Shown: positions 8,461 to 21,214, counted from the first letter of the stretch. The stretch: 64,000 nt of DNA from Triatoma infestans (GCA_011037195.1 JAAEAF010014378.1:62001-126000), one strand, 5' to 3'. The notes: generated from the sequence alone by a model not told the origin. Translations and numbers: made by a program.

Positions 8461-9644
8461 TTTCTGTGATCGAACTTCAACATCCCCATTTTGCAATATT
8501 ACATTTGAATATTTTCATTATAATAATTAATTTAATTCAATAACAATTTTATGTGATTTGCAAACAGAGTACTTTTTTTTCTCAATCTTATTTTGTTTGT
8601 TTTATTTATAAGTTTCAAAATTCTTTAAGAAAAAATTTATTTTAAAAATAAATATTGGTCGATTGATTGTATCAAATAGTTACTTAACTAATAAGTATAT
8701 TGGAGTCAAAGAAAGTAGTTTGCGTGATACGCGCCAGATTTTTTTAAATTTTTTTTTATTTCAATATTGTTTAAAGAAAATTGAGCACCATTTTAATTGT
8801 TTCATAACAACAGATGTTCGTTTATGTTTCTTATATATTTGAAAAATAACTTAAAATAGTTGGCATATATGGTTTGCGAAGATAAGCAAATCAACAGAAG
8901 CTTTCGGTCAAATCAATTTCCCTGGTCTACGTGGAAGTAAATATATACAACAGAACTTAACGCACGATTTCAATACTTCCTACAAATAAGGAGAAAAGTA
9001 ATAAACAAAAGGAACTCCACTTAATAAATTCGAATCATTTAATATTCAAATTTATATGTTAATAGATAAATAAAGATTATTAAGAAAAGTAATTGGGTTT
9101 TCTTTTCGCTTTATATTTAGTATTTACTGTGCAAAGAAGAAAGTTGTAAATTCGGCATTAACACACGAGTAGCCGGTTAGCAAGGAACTCTTTAACAGAT
9201 GATATGTGGATGACAAATGCCTCAGGGTACCAGAGATTTTATATAGTTGGCTATGAAGGAATATATTAGTGAAGAAGTAATTCATTAAAAGCGTTGTATT
9301 TATGAAAATATTTCAGTTTTTGAATAGGAAATTTCCGAAGAGAAACAGGTCATTGTTTCAAAAAAATATACATTACTTGAATTTTAAAAAAATGGACACA
9401 ACTTTTTGATATGAACATTCCTTGAATTTTAAAATTATTCAAGGAATGTTCAAATGTTAAAATGTGAAATTTTCATTTGAACATTCGTTAAAAGTTATGT
9501 ATTTTTACATTCCTCATGCCCCGGCTCGTCAAAACATGCATTTTCATTGAATATTAGATTACGAAAATTTGATGCGCTCGTTTACATCAATCAATCAGAG
9601 GTATGGAAAAGCTTATAGTGCATTTTTACGTAAACTCTCATTGC
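8461..9644. other. Mostly unrecognised AT-rich sequence
   Basis: Contains a weak HINE-like head remnant on the minus strand at about 8963-9001 (CGATTTCAATACTTCC, then AAGGAGAAAAGTA) and a short palindrome at 9412-9450. No gene-like frame. Confidence 0.45.
9412..9450. repeat. Short perfect hairpin
   Basis: GAACATTCCTTGAAT and ATTCAAGGAATGTTC are exact 15-bp inverted repeats around a 9-bp AT loop. Another GAACATTC lies about 30 bp downstream. Function unknown. Confidence 0.6.
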
Positions 9645-10425
9645 TGTAATCGTGTCAAATTTTCGAATGTTTTAGCGAATGGAATGTGTGTATGTGTGTG
9701 TGTGTCTGTCAGAGATTTCTCTCTTTTTTCGTTTCTCAAAACCGAAAAATCGCAAAAAGCTTAAAATTTATATTCAGTCCCCACCCCCACCCCCGCATCC
9801 GTTATTAAATTTTTGGTCAAAATCCAACAATTGGAATTCGGTGCAACTTTATTGAATGAGTTTTTTTTTTTTTTGGTTCACGCGATTTCCTCAAAAATGG
9901 TTCCAACGATTGATTTTGTTTAAAATTCACACAATCTAGTCAGGCAAGAAACATAAAGTCAATTTCACAATGGACTCTCCACAATATTCCATGGTAGTCC
10001 TGCTAGATGTCACAGACACCTCTAGTGGCATCTCAGATTGATAAAGAAAATCATAGATATGGCGCTAATGCCTTGCAATATTGATGCCCCCCCCCAAAAA
10101 TAACTTTTCTCCTCAAAGAAAAATTTTTCCGAAAAAGATTTCAAAAAAAAATGATATGTTTTATCTATGGAATTAACATTCCAAATTCAAAGAAAATCGT
10201 CGCTAGTCATTTTCACGAAAATTACATAAAAAGTCAGTAACCTATTTTGTATAGTCTATTACATTTATTTGAAACATTTTGCGGGGAAATTTATTTTTGG
10301 GGGGTATGGGGAATCTGTAACGTTAAATTCCAAATGTTATTTGGGTTTGTAGAAATTTATTAGGGCTGACTTCTGGACTATAATATAATCACTTTAAGTA
10401 TTACCAGCCTTGGATAAGTACTCCT
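9645..10425 (+). repeat. HINE-like family, degraded copy
   Basis: Recognisable head pieces are TAATCGTGTCAAATTTTCGA, TTTTAGCGAATGG and a GTGTGTATGTGTGTG microsatellite, followed by AACCGAAAAATCGCA and body blocks such as TTTCCTCAAAAATGG and GAAACATTTTGCGGGGAAATT. It has acquired several C-runs and indels. The tail is missing. Confidence 0.55.
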
Positions 10426-10484
10426 ACCACTTCTATTTTACGTTAGAGTAAATGAGTAAAAAAATTATTGTACTAAAAGTAATA

Positions 10485-10682
10485 ATGTAATGCTTATTAT
10501 TTCAGGCGGGCTTTACGTCCACCTACCGAGTAGTAGGTATCGTGGTCGGAGGTGGATAGCAAAAATACATATACAATATTAGTATATCAAATAAAATCCA
10601 AGTCTAAGACCGGGGAATCACTCACAGTCGGACAATAAATCCCATCTGGGCAATCCAAACCTTTAGCCACTCCCCGCTAACG
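10485..10682 (-). mobile_element. tRNA-derived SINE related to the TGT-like family
   Basis: The left part TTTCAGGCGGGCTTTACGTCC matches the 3' end of the SINE at 28965. The right part holds a tRNA-like head on the minus strand (AGTGGCTAAAGG-like A box) but is more diverged and has an insertion-like CAAATAAAATCCAAG stretch. B-box similarity is weak. Confidence 0.55.
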
Positions 10683-13334
10683 TAAATTGTAGAAATCGCT
10701 TTTCCCGTTGATGTACGTAAGTCAATATTTTTGGTGGTTTAGTCAGAAGAGATACTTAGGTTGAGATAGGTTAGATTTTCTGAACACTGTTTACATATGA
10801 GATATAAGGACTGCAAGGGACTTTACAGTGTATAATTTAGAGAAGAGTTGGTAGCTTTAGAAGAGAGTGACAGACTGACTGGCAGAATGACGGTTTCGCT
10901 TGAGTCGCCGAGAGCTATTTCGAGAAAGATGGTCGTGGAATGTTGAAGGTTGTTTGAATGGCATTTGAATGAGAGAGAGAGAGAATTGCATTTTACCACT
11001 ATTCCTGATTGCCTCGACTTCTTCCTCCAATATCGTCAGATGCGTCCCCCTCTACGAGCTTGAGATAAGGAAACATGTCATGCCTCATATGATCGAGCAG
11101 CTTGTGGGCTGTGTCTTCTAATTTGTATACGTCCAAAATTATAGTCACTTTTGTGTTTACGCCAGTGTTATAATAAATATGTACAGAGATCAATTAGTTA
11201 TGTTTTTATACCGTATCATCAACAAGTCAAGCAGCAGTGCTGCCTCCAAGAATTTATCGTTCTAGGAATCTCAACGATCATCCCTCTAGATCACTAACCT
11301 GAAATTAGTATATTTATTTTGAAAATAATGATTATTTGTTATGGATACGATATTAGCATGATCTGTAACGAGAGAAGACTTGCGGGGTCGGCTGAGAATG
11401 CTCGAACGACAGTTAACGTAGTTTTGACGTGCTTAGAAAAACAGATTCTAAGGTATCTCTTTGGAAAATTGGAGAGGATTCAATATAACAATTAGTTCAC
11501 ATCTTTTTTCTATTAATGCTTTTATGAAAATTAAGATGCAATCTGTGTGCACCTCTTCATGGATTATAAAAGTCACCAATAATAGGCCAAGGCTCCATAA
11601 GTATTAATTACGAAATGATATACGGTTATTTCGTTCACTTTAATTAATAATCAGCTTGTCACATTTTTCATAAATCAAATTATAATATACCCTATTATAT
11701 CCTATCTATACAGTTAATTAAATTACTAATATCTAATTGAATTATTCAAGATATTTTTAAAACATCTAATTATCAGTAATAATAATAATATTTATATATT
11801 CATATAAATACTTAGATACATTATAGATAACAAGTATATATTTATAATACATTTTTTATTATGTAAATGATTCTAGTATAGACATGCTATCAGTATCATA
11901 TTTAATATTATAATTTATAAATTACCGCTATTATTAAAAAACTAGAAATTATACCTACATAAATTTATGCCACAAAAACTAGGATTCTGTTAGAATTCGA
12001 ATTTTTTCTTTATATTTTCTACCTCATTCAGGTTGTTCAGAATTGATTCGTTTAATTCTTTAAATTGGTCTTCTAAACGTTAATCGTCATTAATCAAAGA
12101 AAATAGTTTCATTCCTAATATTACTCACAATAAATCTAAGCACAGTTTGGCGTCTAGAGGCTACACTCCGACAATTCTGTTTCGTGCCTTGAGCGAAAGG
12201 GATGCTGTCTGGTTTCTTCTTCGAACTAAAGTTAGTTTAGCATTTAGGACTGAGCTAATGTGCGTTCTTTTATTTACTGGCTGGTCCACACTCTTTTCAT
12301 TTGTTACCGATCTTATCTCCAAATAATGATAAGATTTCCCAGGAAGTATGCAGTACTTCCATACTAAATAAGAAAAGGTCTTAATAAATGGAAAATCTAC
12401 TTAAATGAGATAATTTCAGCCTACTTTTGGAGAATCACTTTCCTTTATTATGTCATATTCAAACCCTAGCATTGCAACCGATAATGTGGCTATGTATATG
12501 ATAAAAGATTAACATGGAGACTCCTATCAAGTTTTACTTGACAAGAAAAAGTACACTGGCCTAGAACAATTATAAAAAAGCCTTCTTACTAAAGAATCTT
12601 ATCCTGATTTCACTAAAGAATTATGTACCTGATCTGAGTTCCTAAGGAATCGATCTCAGCTAAGATTTCATGTTTTCAATTTCCTAAAAATTCAGTCATC
12701 CAAAATACTTAAACAAAAGAAAAAAAGTTAATGCTCCAATCAAAACATCGCGATTGTCTTTATATTGACTTGTTATCCAAAGTAAAGAAGTAACGAAAAT
12801 CTGTAGCAAGAAACTTATCCTGCGTTGAAAAATCTCCCTGCATTTGAGACCTTTAGAATAGCATTTTTCTCCCAAACATTGTCAGCGGTACAAAATTTGT
12901 AAGGAGTCAATGCCTGATGACTACTCATTTATTAAAAAATAACTGCAGCGTTTTTGGAGTGCAATCATTGGAGGTAGTTATCCATTTTGTTATTACTGAC
13001 TAGCTTCTTCAAGCCTCATAATTCCTTTTGGCTCACTAAGCTATAGTAATTAAAATAAGAAATATGGTAGGAAATTGATTCAGTATCTGAAGTTTTTACA
13101 TTGTAGTCTAGAAGTCAACGTTAATAATATTATAAACCCCATTAACATTTGAAACTAGCGTCTCGTATTCCTTAGAACCTCCCAAAATCAATTTATCCCG
13201 CACAAAATTTAAGATAATATTGATAAAGTTAGTTTTGTCCAGTTATCATACCAAATTTAAATAAAATCGTAATTGCGTAATACACGGGAGAGGTTAAAAA
13301 AAAAAACGGCCCAGAAATCTATTCTATAAAGTTC
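10683..13334. other. Long stretch without recognised gene or repeat
   Basis: About 2.6 kb with no frame longer than 65 codons and no similarity to families elsewhere in the window. It includes a GAGAGAGAGAGA run at 10973-10985 and an AT-rich block at 11650-11950. It could be unique intron or flank sequence of the laminin gene region, or old unrecognisable transposon DNA. Confidence 0.5.
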
Positions 13335-13338
13335 TGGT

Positions 13339-13796
13339 TGTGATGGATGCCAGAAATATAGAAAAATATTTTATTTGTAATATCAAGAAAAATGTAATAT
13401 TCGCTGGCAAAAGGGACTATTCAGGTAGAAGACCGCCATTGTCTTTTAGAGTTCACAGAACTTTGGTAGCTTTGACTTTTCACCCCTTCTCTCAGGGGAA
13501 GATTTGTACTAACAAGAGAAGGCATTCTTTCAAAACAGTCTGCATTCTGCTTTTAAGCACAGTCTGTTGTAGACATTCAAGCAGAACACTTGTTTTTCGC
13601 TAGTTCCACAATATATCAATAAGTTTAACTTGGAGTTATTATTTTAATAGAATATATTTATTGTTAGCAGTGGTGACTAATTTCTTATTTCTGATACTTC
13701 TCTCTCTTAAAACTTGCATACACACAAGCTCTTTACAAAACCGCTCACGCCACAAGCCACTACAACACTACAACACATCACACCATTGCATTTTTA
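13339..13796. mobile_element. Solo LTR, copy 1
   Basis: Begins TGTGATGGATGC and ends ACACCATTGCATTTTTA, with TGGT directly on both sides (13335-13338 and 13797-13800) as a 4-bp target duplication. It is the reverse complement of the elements at 23281-23782 and 33575-34051, sharing GTGATGGATGC, TTTGCGA/CTCGCTGGCAAAAG-type blocks and the terminal CACAACGCC-like CACGCCACAAGCC. At 458 bp with no internal coding region it fits a solo LTR of a Ty3-like or BEL-like element; transcriptional orientation is uncertain. Reading frames inside it are chance. Confidence 0.65.
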
Positions 13797-13907
13797 TGGT
13801 TACCAATTTACCAGTTCTCTTCAAATTTGTAATTATAGTAATGTTTTCATAATATATCTGAATATTATATCGATTGTAGAACCAACCTGAAGTGGTACTT
13901 TAGTGCA

Positions 13908-13990
13908 GGGGTGTCAAACTCAAGTAAGCTATGGGCCACGTGATGACTGGTAAAATTTACGCGGGCCTCATTGCATGTCCAAATGTTTTC
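13908..13990. repeat. hAT-like terminal fragment
   Basis: CAGGGGTGTCAAACTCAAG followed by GGGCCACG and GCGGGCCTCATTGCA is a widespread end motif that I associate with hAT-type non-autonomous elements. I could not find a matching inverted end nearby or an 8-bp duplication. Confidence 0.4.
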
Positions 13991-14041
13991 TAAATATCTT
14001 ATAATATTTTGATATAAATATATTTTAAGGATTTAGGAATA

Positions 14042-14766
14042 TACAAGGAGCATTTAATAAATAACAAGACAAACCGCTGTACCTCAGAAACGGTTTGTTT
14101 AATCAATACAATAGTTTCAGGGCGTCAAGTTCGCATCCTTGTACTTAGTTTCTCATCAGCTGTTCGAGAGTATTTGTTAAGCATAACCTCAAATGTATTC
14201 AGCTAACAATGGCGAGTCCGCTCCAGTATTGCAACTCGGAAGAACAACGCTTAGTGGTTAGATTTTTAGTGGCACAGGGTATCAAAGGTAGTGTCTGTGA
14301 CGAGCAACCAAATGGACGAGCGCTTGGAGTTGCAACTTCCTCCCTCTATTTATTGTCACTATCTCGAAGATCAACGAACCATCAACAGCCAGTATTACAT
14401 TGATATGCTCACAAACAAAGTAAGGCTGCCATTCGAACAAAACGTCGTGGACTCTTGACCAAAGGTGTGATTTTGCTTCATGACAACGCGCGCCCACAAA
14501 CGGTACAGTTGACTCAAGTAACACTTCCACATCCCTCCTACAGCCTCGACCTCGCCCCATCGGACTTCCGTTTGTTTGGGCCCCATAAAGAGGCTATGAA
14601 GAAGTTAAAAATCAGGGGCAAAAGTGGCTTCGAAATCAACCCAAAGAATTTTATGCCATAGGCATACACAAATTAGAAGAACAATGGGACAAGTGTAAAA
14701 AATGTTGCTGGAGACTATGTTGAAAAGTACGATTTGTCTCCGTTACTTATTGAATGACCCTCGCAG
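14042..14766 (+). mobile_element. Internally deleted mariner element
   Basis: Imperfect inverted ends: left AAGGAGCATTTAATAAATAAC (about 14046-14066) and right GTTACTTATTGAATGACCCTC (about 14742-14762), matching at roughly 17 of 21 positions after complementing, with TA at each outer edge. The coding region has a start-side frame (SEEQRLVVRFLVAQGIKG) and, after a large deletion, the catalytic segment. At 725 bp it is little more than half the usual 1.3 kb. Confidence 0.75.
14209..14661 (+). pseudogene. Mariner transposase remnant
   Basis: The N-terminal frame from 14209 carries a helix-turn-helix start (NSEEQRLVVRFLVAQGIKG). After the deletion, the frame from 14455 has GVILLHDNARPQ, holding the second catalytic Asp, and PSYSLDLAPSDFRLFGP, holding the third, followed by KEAMKKL. 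The first Asp and the linker are lost. It cannot make a transposase. Confidence 0.75.
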
Positions 14767-15654
14767 GATAATAGAAAAAAATTATGTAACTAATATATAA
14801 ATTTTTTAATTCGGAGCAATACGTAAAATGGAAATAATTATCTAACTTAGTTTAACAATGTATAATTATTATATAATTTATTATTACATTTCTTTCAATA
14901 GCATTTATATAAAATTAATATTATTTGCCGGTCACTTGCCAGCATTTACTGCCTACAGATTTTCCAAAATTTGGATTAATAACAGAGAACAAATAATCTT
15001 CGAGATGGCAGAAATATGTTTATCAGTTCATCTTAATCTGTAAATTGTTTTGATTATTTTTATGCAGGAATACATACGATATGAATACATTCTCCTGAAT
15101 TAGCATAAAATTTATGCAACAAACTTTTTTATTGCTGAATATTTTACCTCTAAATAAAGTAGTATTCCTACGTCTTGATATTCACAATTTATCATTCTGG
15201 AAATCAATTAGTTCCAGTTGTATCGAAGTAGAAGCCATTTCAGTTTATAATGAAAAAGGTCCCATGAAAAGTGAAATTTGACAGAGAAACAATTTGTTAA
15301 AATATTCTTGCATATTTAAGAAACTCGAAAACATGTAAAACATTAGGAAAAAGTAAAATTTATTATTTTATGCTGACACAGGTCTTGAAACATTTTTGAG
15401 GTATAACACCTAGCGTTGCACCTTATAATAATACAATTCTTTAATAGATATTACAGATCATTAAACTATTTCGTGGTCTCAAGGCTTATATAGAGTATTG
15501 TATTCGGATATTAATAAGAATATAGAAATAACTCAAGGAGAACTAGATTTATTAAAAGTTACCTGGTGAGAAAAATTAATATATAGATTGGATTTATCAA
15601 TGAATTTTATATTTTTTAGGGAAACGTGTTCCAAATATTTGATTTATCTGAGCT
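14767..15654. other. Unrecognised AT-rich sequence
   Basis: No repeat family or gene found; a 61-codon frame near 14860 is low-complexity. Confidence 0.45.
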
Positions 15655-15930
15655 GACTTTTATTTTCTCTCACTCCAAGTAAGAGGAAGTATTGCGATCA
15701 TGTATTTAAGTTTGAAATTAAGTTTTCACCGGAAATACAGCTTTGAGGTCCTTTGAGTACGATAAAATTGTTTTTAGCGAATGGGGTCTGTATGTGTATG
15801 TACGTTGTACGAGTTTTCCTAAACAGAATATTACAAAAACGAAAAGTCGCAGATGGTTCAAATTTGGTTTAGTACTGACTGTCACCCCATTTGGCACGAT
15901 GATTTAGAGCAAAATACGCTAACTTTAATG
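15655..15930 (+). repeat. HINE-like family, head fragment in tandem with the next copy
   Basis: TTTTCTCTCACTCCAAGTAAGAGGAAGTATTGCGATCATG starts the head, then TTTTCACCGGAAATA, GGTCC and TTTTTAGCGAATGGGG with a short TGTATGTGTATG run. It stops before the module body, and the next head starts at about 15940. Confidence 0.7.
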
Positions 15931-15939
15931 CTTGTTTTT

Positions 15940-16070
15940 ACTTTCTTTTACTCCCTAGTAAGTGGAAGTATTGTAATCGTGTTAAATTTTCGATATCGAC
16001 CTTTCACCGGAAATATCCGTTTTGTGGTTCCCTGAGTCCAAAAAAATGGTTTTTAGCAAATGGTGGTGTG

Positions 16071-16105
<35 letters not shown>

Positions 16106-17540
16106 GTGTAATGTATGTATGTGAACAGCATAGCTCAAACACGAAAAACCACAGAAAGTAGAAACTTGATATTTCGTTTAGGGATCACCATGGGATCTGA
16201 CTGTACGTTATCTGTCAAAATTCCCAACCGGAAGTACCACTTTACTAGTTTTTTTTATATAAACTACACATACAAAGAGCTACAACTTTTATTGAAACAT
16301 TTCTCTGGGAAAATTCATTTAAGGGCAGTTATGGGGGAAGGGGTGGGGATAAGTTTGCATCTAAAGTGGTTTCTATAGTTAATTAGACAATTCTGTCATC
16401 TAAATAATGTTAATTAGAATTGAATATGTTGTTGAAATTCCGAGTTTGAAAAAATCGGAAAACCGGAAGTACGTTTACTTTACCACTTTACTAAATGATT
16501 TTTTAACTTTTTCGCAATTTTCTCAGAAAAATGGCTCTTGACGATTTTCTTGAAACTTGGTATATAACCTAAACATATAAAGATGTACAACTTTTATTTA
16601 AAACATTTCTCTGGGAAAATTCCTTTATGTTTTTCTCTAAAGTGCTATCATCATTGATTATACTATTCTATCATGCAAAGAAAATTAATTAGAAATAAAT
16701 AGATGACCAAAATTCTGAGATTCAAGGAAAATTAGTAAAACCGGAAGTGCGCTTTTGCTGAATAGTTTTTTTTTCAGTTTTCGACGAATTTCATTAAATT
16801 TGGTAATAAATTTGCAATAAAATTTGTCAATTATCATTTTGAAAAGTGGAGTAAGGGAAAGTTGTGTGTGTGTTTCACTTCAGTTTCTTTTTTTTTTTTT
16901 TTTTCAGTTTTCGCCATTCACTTCGAAACGATTTTTTTAAAACTTCGATTTCTATCTGCACACATAAATGCTTATCATTTTCATTTGAAACATTTTGCTG
17001 GGAAATTTGATTTTTTTGAAGTGTTTAGGGGGGGGTGTGGTGAGACAATAGCATTAATCTTTCCTCTAAAGTACCACATCATGACAGTGGTTGTTACAAA
17101 ATCTCTATAATATTGCTTGAATTCCAAATTGGAAAAAAAAAAACAGCTCAACCGGAAGTACAATTTTACAGGAATTTTCTCGAAAACGACGATAACGATT
17201 TCCTTTAAACTTGGAGAATGTATACTCACTAAATCGATATAAACTTATCTCTTTTATTTGTAGCATTTCCTCGAAAAAAAGAACTGTTTTTTGGGTAGTT
17301 CTAAGAAATCTGAGACGTTCAAAATTCACATGTATTTGTCCATTATTATCAGCCTTTCTACAATATTGTCTGCATGCCTCTTTGGTAGATTAGCACTTAA
17401 TATCACCACCTTTCACCGCCTATATATTAATGTTAGAACATATGAATAAAATTTGAAATTGAATGATAATTAGTCATTCTGTTATACAGCTGTATCAAGA
17501 GGTGTAAGAGAAGGTCGCGTGAGTGTTTCACATCAAATTT
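15940..17540 (+). repeat. HINE-like family, longest copy (four modules)
   Basis: Head CTTTTACTCCCTAGTAAGTGG is followed by CACCGGAAATATCCG, a 60-bp GT-rich microsatellite (16064-16110) and CAGCATAGCTCAAACACG. The body has CCGGAAGT at 16228, 16463, 16741 and 17152, each introducing a block with GATTTTCTTGAAACTTGG-type, TACAACTTTTATTT and CTCTGGGAAAATTC motifs. It ends with GGTGTAAGAGAAGGTCGCG and GTGAGTGTTTCACATCA. No sustained coding frame exists; the 60-90 codon frames here are chance. Confidence 0.75.
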
Positions 17541-19492
17541 TTTTAAATATTTTTTATTGTATATTCATGTTTCTATGCGGTTTAATTTAAACTCTTTGAA
17601 TATTTTTTAAAGTGGAAATAATTGCGTATGAATTGTATACATAGGAGTGTATACTGAAATGAATGCATATAACTATGTAGGCATACAATTTTCTTAGTAA
17701 AACAATGCACAAAGCCGCACCTTTGTTAACACACCTTCTCCTCTAGTATCTGTATCTAGGAAATTTCCTGACTAGATTCCTGAATATCTTCCATTGCGTC
17801 CTAATAATATAAATTATGAAGTATGTTTGCAATCCACCAATATCCACGACACTTGCTTGGAAAAAAAAAATGAAAAAATTTACAAATAGAGGAACAATGA
17901 AATTGGAATTAAATTTAAAACACGTTTTATTGTGACACTGTTTATTATTGAGCTTAGTAAAGGTGTTAAATGTTAATCTTGGTTTGTTAGTGGCTATTAT
18001 AGAATGAAAATAAAGTTCATATGCAATCGGTTAACAAAGATTTCTTTAAACAGTAATGTTGCAGCGGCTTTTTAACTGAGTCGATATTTATTTTATATAA
18101 TTTTTTTTTCCAACAAATTTTAAGTAACCTTATGGGCTTTTTGGGGGGAGGGGGAAAGTCATCAACAGGCAAGATGTACCTCACGAGTTTGAAATATAAA
18201 ATTTATCTTTATTATTTATTTTAATGAAATATATTTCCTTTAATTTCCTTTAATCGTAGTATTATTTTATTAATTTGCCTTTCTTAAGTCAGTTTACTTT
18301 TAAAAGTAAAATTATTGAAGATTCAAGTTTCGACACAAAAATAAGTGCCCTGCTACTATACTCTGTCTGTATCTGCGCTACCTTGAAACTATGCTGGACT
18401 AGGATAAGCTAGGACGTTTAACCTTCTAAATAATGTATATTTAAAGTTTCTTTTTAGCACAAACCTTATTTTTTTCTTGGAGACTGAAAACAAAAGTAAC
18501 AACTTTTGATGCGGTTAGCGGACAGAGGGCCTTTTAGCTTCCGTGGCTGGATGTAAAATTTGCTATTTAGATACATTTACACGGAGAGGTTTTTTTTCGA
18601 CACTTTTGAAACGTACACCAAAACTGCTGGATCTTCAAACATGCTCAAAGCGCAGTCTTAGCGCGCAAGAAGTGCTGACGTGACTCATAAAACTTCCACC
18701 TCGGTGGAAATTCCACACACTTCTCAAAATCCTTTAAAATTGTGCACGGTATTGGACTTCACGCTCCATACCTACAGTCTGATGTGCAGGCTAGCGCGTT
18801 CACATTTTGTTTGCATCAGACTCCAAACTTCGCGTTCCGCGTTAAGTATTCTTACTATACTTAATAAGAATCGTTACAAGAAACAATTTGTAAATCTCTG
18901 TTCTCTTATCAGATAAAAGGGCTTAACCAAATGGAACATTACACTTAACATGTGTCAAATTTTTAATCTTTGGAGAGCTTAGAGGAAAAAAACCGTTTAA
19001 TATTCATATCTTCCACAATTCGCATGGGAGGAAGGTGGTGGGTTATCTCTATTTACTTTAACAGACTTACAGTAATTATAATATTATTGTTATATTTCTC
19101 TGTACATACCCTTTATAATATACGAGAATTTTAATGATATTAAAAAAAATTAGTTCAATAGTACAGATGTGTTGACAGCTTCTTAAGTAATAATAATAAA
19201 GTAAGCATGACTTTGTGGAAAAAAAAGAAAAGCAAACAAGTAACGAAATAATGATAGGATATTTTTAATTATTTATTTTTCATCTACATTAAAAATAAAG
19301 TGGGACATATTTATTATTTAAAATATTATATAAAGATCGCATTCACTTCGTAGTCAGATCATTAATCTTTTTTCTTCATTCAATTAAATAAGAAATATAT
19401 ATAGAAATTAATATAATCTGCAAAAAGAACATTTATATGATTAAAAAAAAAAAATCATACGAAATAAATTGTTTTAATTTGTCTTACTATAT

Positions 19493-19525
<33 letters not shown>

Positions 19526-19883
19526 TATATAATATATATATATATATATAATATGCTATATCATTGTTTTAATGAAACTAGGTGCGGTCTTATGATGTGT
19601 GAATTCTTTATCTTTCATAATACCGTTTTAGTAGATATAGCCTTATGAAGCATGTCAGAAATTATATCTTACATATTAGAGACTATGCTGGTTTTAACAT
19701 AATATCTTCTACAATTAATTTGCAATTATTCTTTGTGTATTATTGCGTAATATATTGGATTGATACATACATATATATATACAGAGTTGTACATAAGGAC
19801 TATATCTTGTAATGTATTTAAACATGATTTATTATACATTTCTATCACTTAATTAACAAAATTCCGAGTTTGAAGAAAAAAAA
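17541..19883. other. Unrecognised AT-rich sequence with microsatellite
   Basis: More than 2.3 kb with no gene or shared repeat recognised. A CATA-type repeat passes into TATATA at 19495-19555. A G-run GGGGGGAGGGGG lies at 18141-18153. Confidence 0.5.
19495..19555. repeat. Compound microsatellite (CATA)n(TA)n
   Basis: Six to seven CATA units followed by about 40 bp of alternating TA with one interruption. Confidence 0.9.
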
Positions 19884-20890
19884 AATCTGGTGTGAAACAC
19901 TCACACAACTTTCTCTTACTCCAGTTCTCAAAATGATAATTGACAAATTTTATAGTTTGTGTACCAAATTTAATGAAATTCGTCGAAAACTGAAAAAACT
20001 GTTCAGTAAACGCGCACTTCCGGTTTACTAATTTTCTTGAAACTCGGAATTTCAGCCATCTACTTATTTCTAATTAATTTTGTTTAGATGATAGAATTGT
20101 ATAATGACCTAGGATAGCACTTTGATGATAAAATTCTAACCCCTCACCTCCCCTAACAAGATTTTTTCCAGATAATGTTTTTTTCGGATAAGACTTGTAG
20201 ATCTTTGCAGGTTTAGTTTATATACGAAGTTTCAAAAAAAAAAATCGTCGGAGCCATTTTTGTGAAAATTGCGAAAAAGTAAATAAATCATTCAGTAAAG
20301 TGGTAAAGTAAACGCACTTCCGGTTATCCGATTTTTTTCAAACTCGGAAGTTCAACAACATATTTAATTCTAATTAACATTATTTAGATGACAGAATTGT
20401 CTAATAAACTGAAATAGCACTTTACATGGAAACCTAACTCCACCTCTCCCCCAAAAGTGCCCTTCATTGCATTTTCCCAGAGAAATGTTTCAAATAAAAG
20501 TTGTAGCTCTTTGAATATGTGGTTGATATTTCAAGTTTAAAGAAAATCGTCGGAGCCATTTTTGAGAAAATCACAAAAAAGTAAAAATCCAACTAGTAAA
20601 GTGGTACTTCCGGTTGAGGAATTTTGACAGTTAACGTAGTGTCAGATCCCATGGTGATACCTAAACGGAATATCAAGTTTCAACTTTCTACTGTTTTTCG
20701 TTTTTGAGCTATGCTGTTCACATACATACATACACACACACGCGGACACACACACACAGACCATTTGCTAAAAACCACTTTTTTGGACTCAGGGGACCTC
20801 AAAACGGATATTTCCGGTGAAAACTCTATATCGAAAATTGACACGATTACAATACTCCCGATTATTAGGAGTAAGAGAAAGTAAAAAAGT
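19884..20890 (-). repeat. HINE-like family, near-complete minus-strand copy
   Basis: The plus-strand left end is TCTGGTGTGAAACACTCAC followed by CTTTCTCTTACTCC; the right end is ACGATTACAATACTCCCG, TTAGGAGTAAGAGAAAG. ACTTCCGG (complement of CCGGAAGT) occurs at 20016, 20316 and 20606, about 300 bp apart, one per module. An ACACACA-rich microsatellite lies at 20719-20758 near the head. Both subterminal inverted repeats are intact, making this a good reference copy. Confidence 0.8.
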
Positions 20891-20894
20891 AAAA

Positions 20895-21214
20895 AAATCG
20901 GTTACCGGAAGTGCATTTTAACTGAAATTATTTCCTGTTTTTTTTTCTCTCTCCAATTTATCCATAAAAACACCCCGGGGATTTCATGCAAACTTGTTTC
21001 CGAGAAAGTTTATTTAAAGAAGTTTTATGTCAGGCGGGAGTTTATGTGGTTTCATAAAAAAAACTTTTTATTAAGTTTAGGATTCTCCCAATAGATATAA
21101 AATTAAACATACGCAAATATATAGTAAAAATGATAAGTTTGAGGGAAATTTGTCACTAAAATCTGTGTAAACTGCAAGTAAGAGAAAATCGTATGAGTGT
21201 TTCACACCAGATTT
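20895..21214 (+). repeat. HINE-like family, last module and tail
   Basis: Starts with ATCGGTTACCGGAAGTGCA (octamer at 20905) and ends GTAAGAGAAAATCGTATGAG and TGTTTCACACCAGATTTTT. The tail abuts directly on the head of the next copy without intervening sequence. Confidence 0.7.

Noticed and set aside
13340..13603. 87-codon plus frame
   Set aside because: Entirely within a solo LTR; the related LTRs have the frame broken.
16064..16112. GT microsatellites as separate features of interest
   Set aside because: They are a standard internal part of the HINE-like family at a fixed position after the head, not independent expansions.
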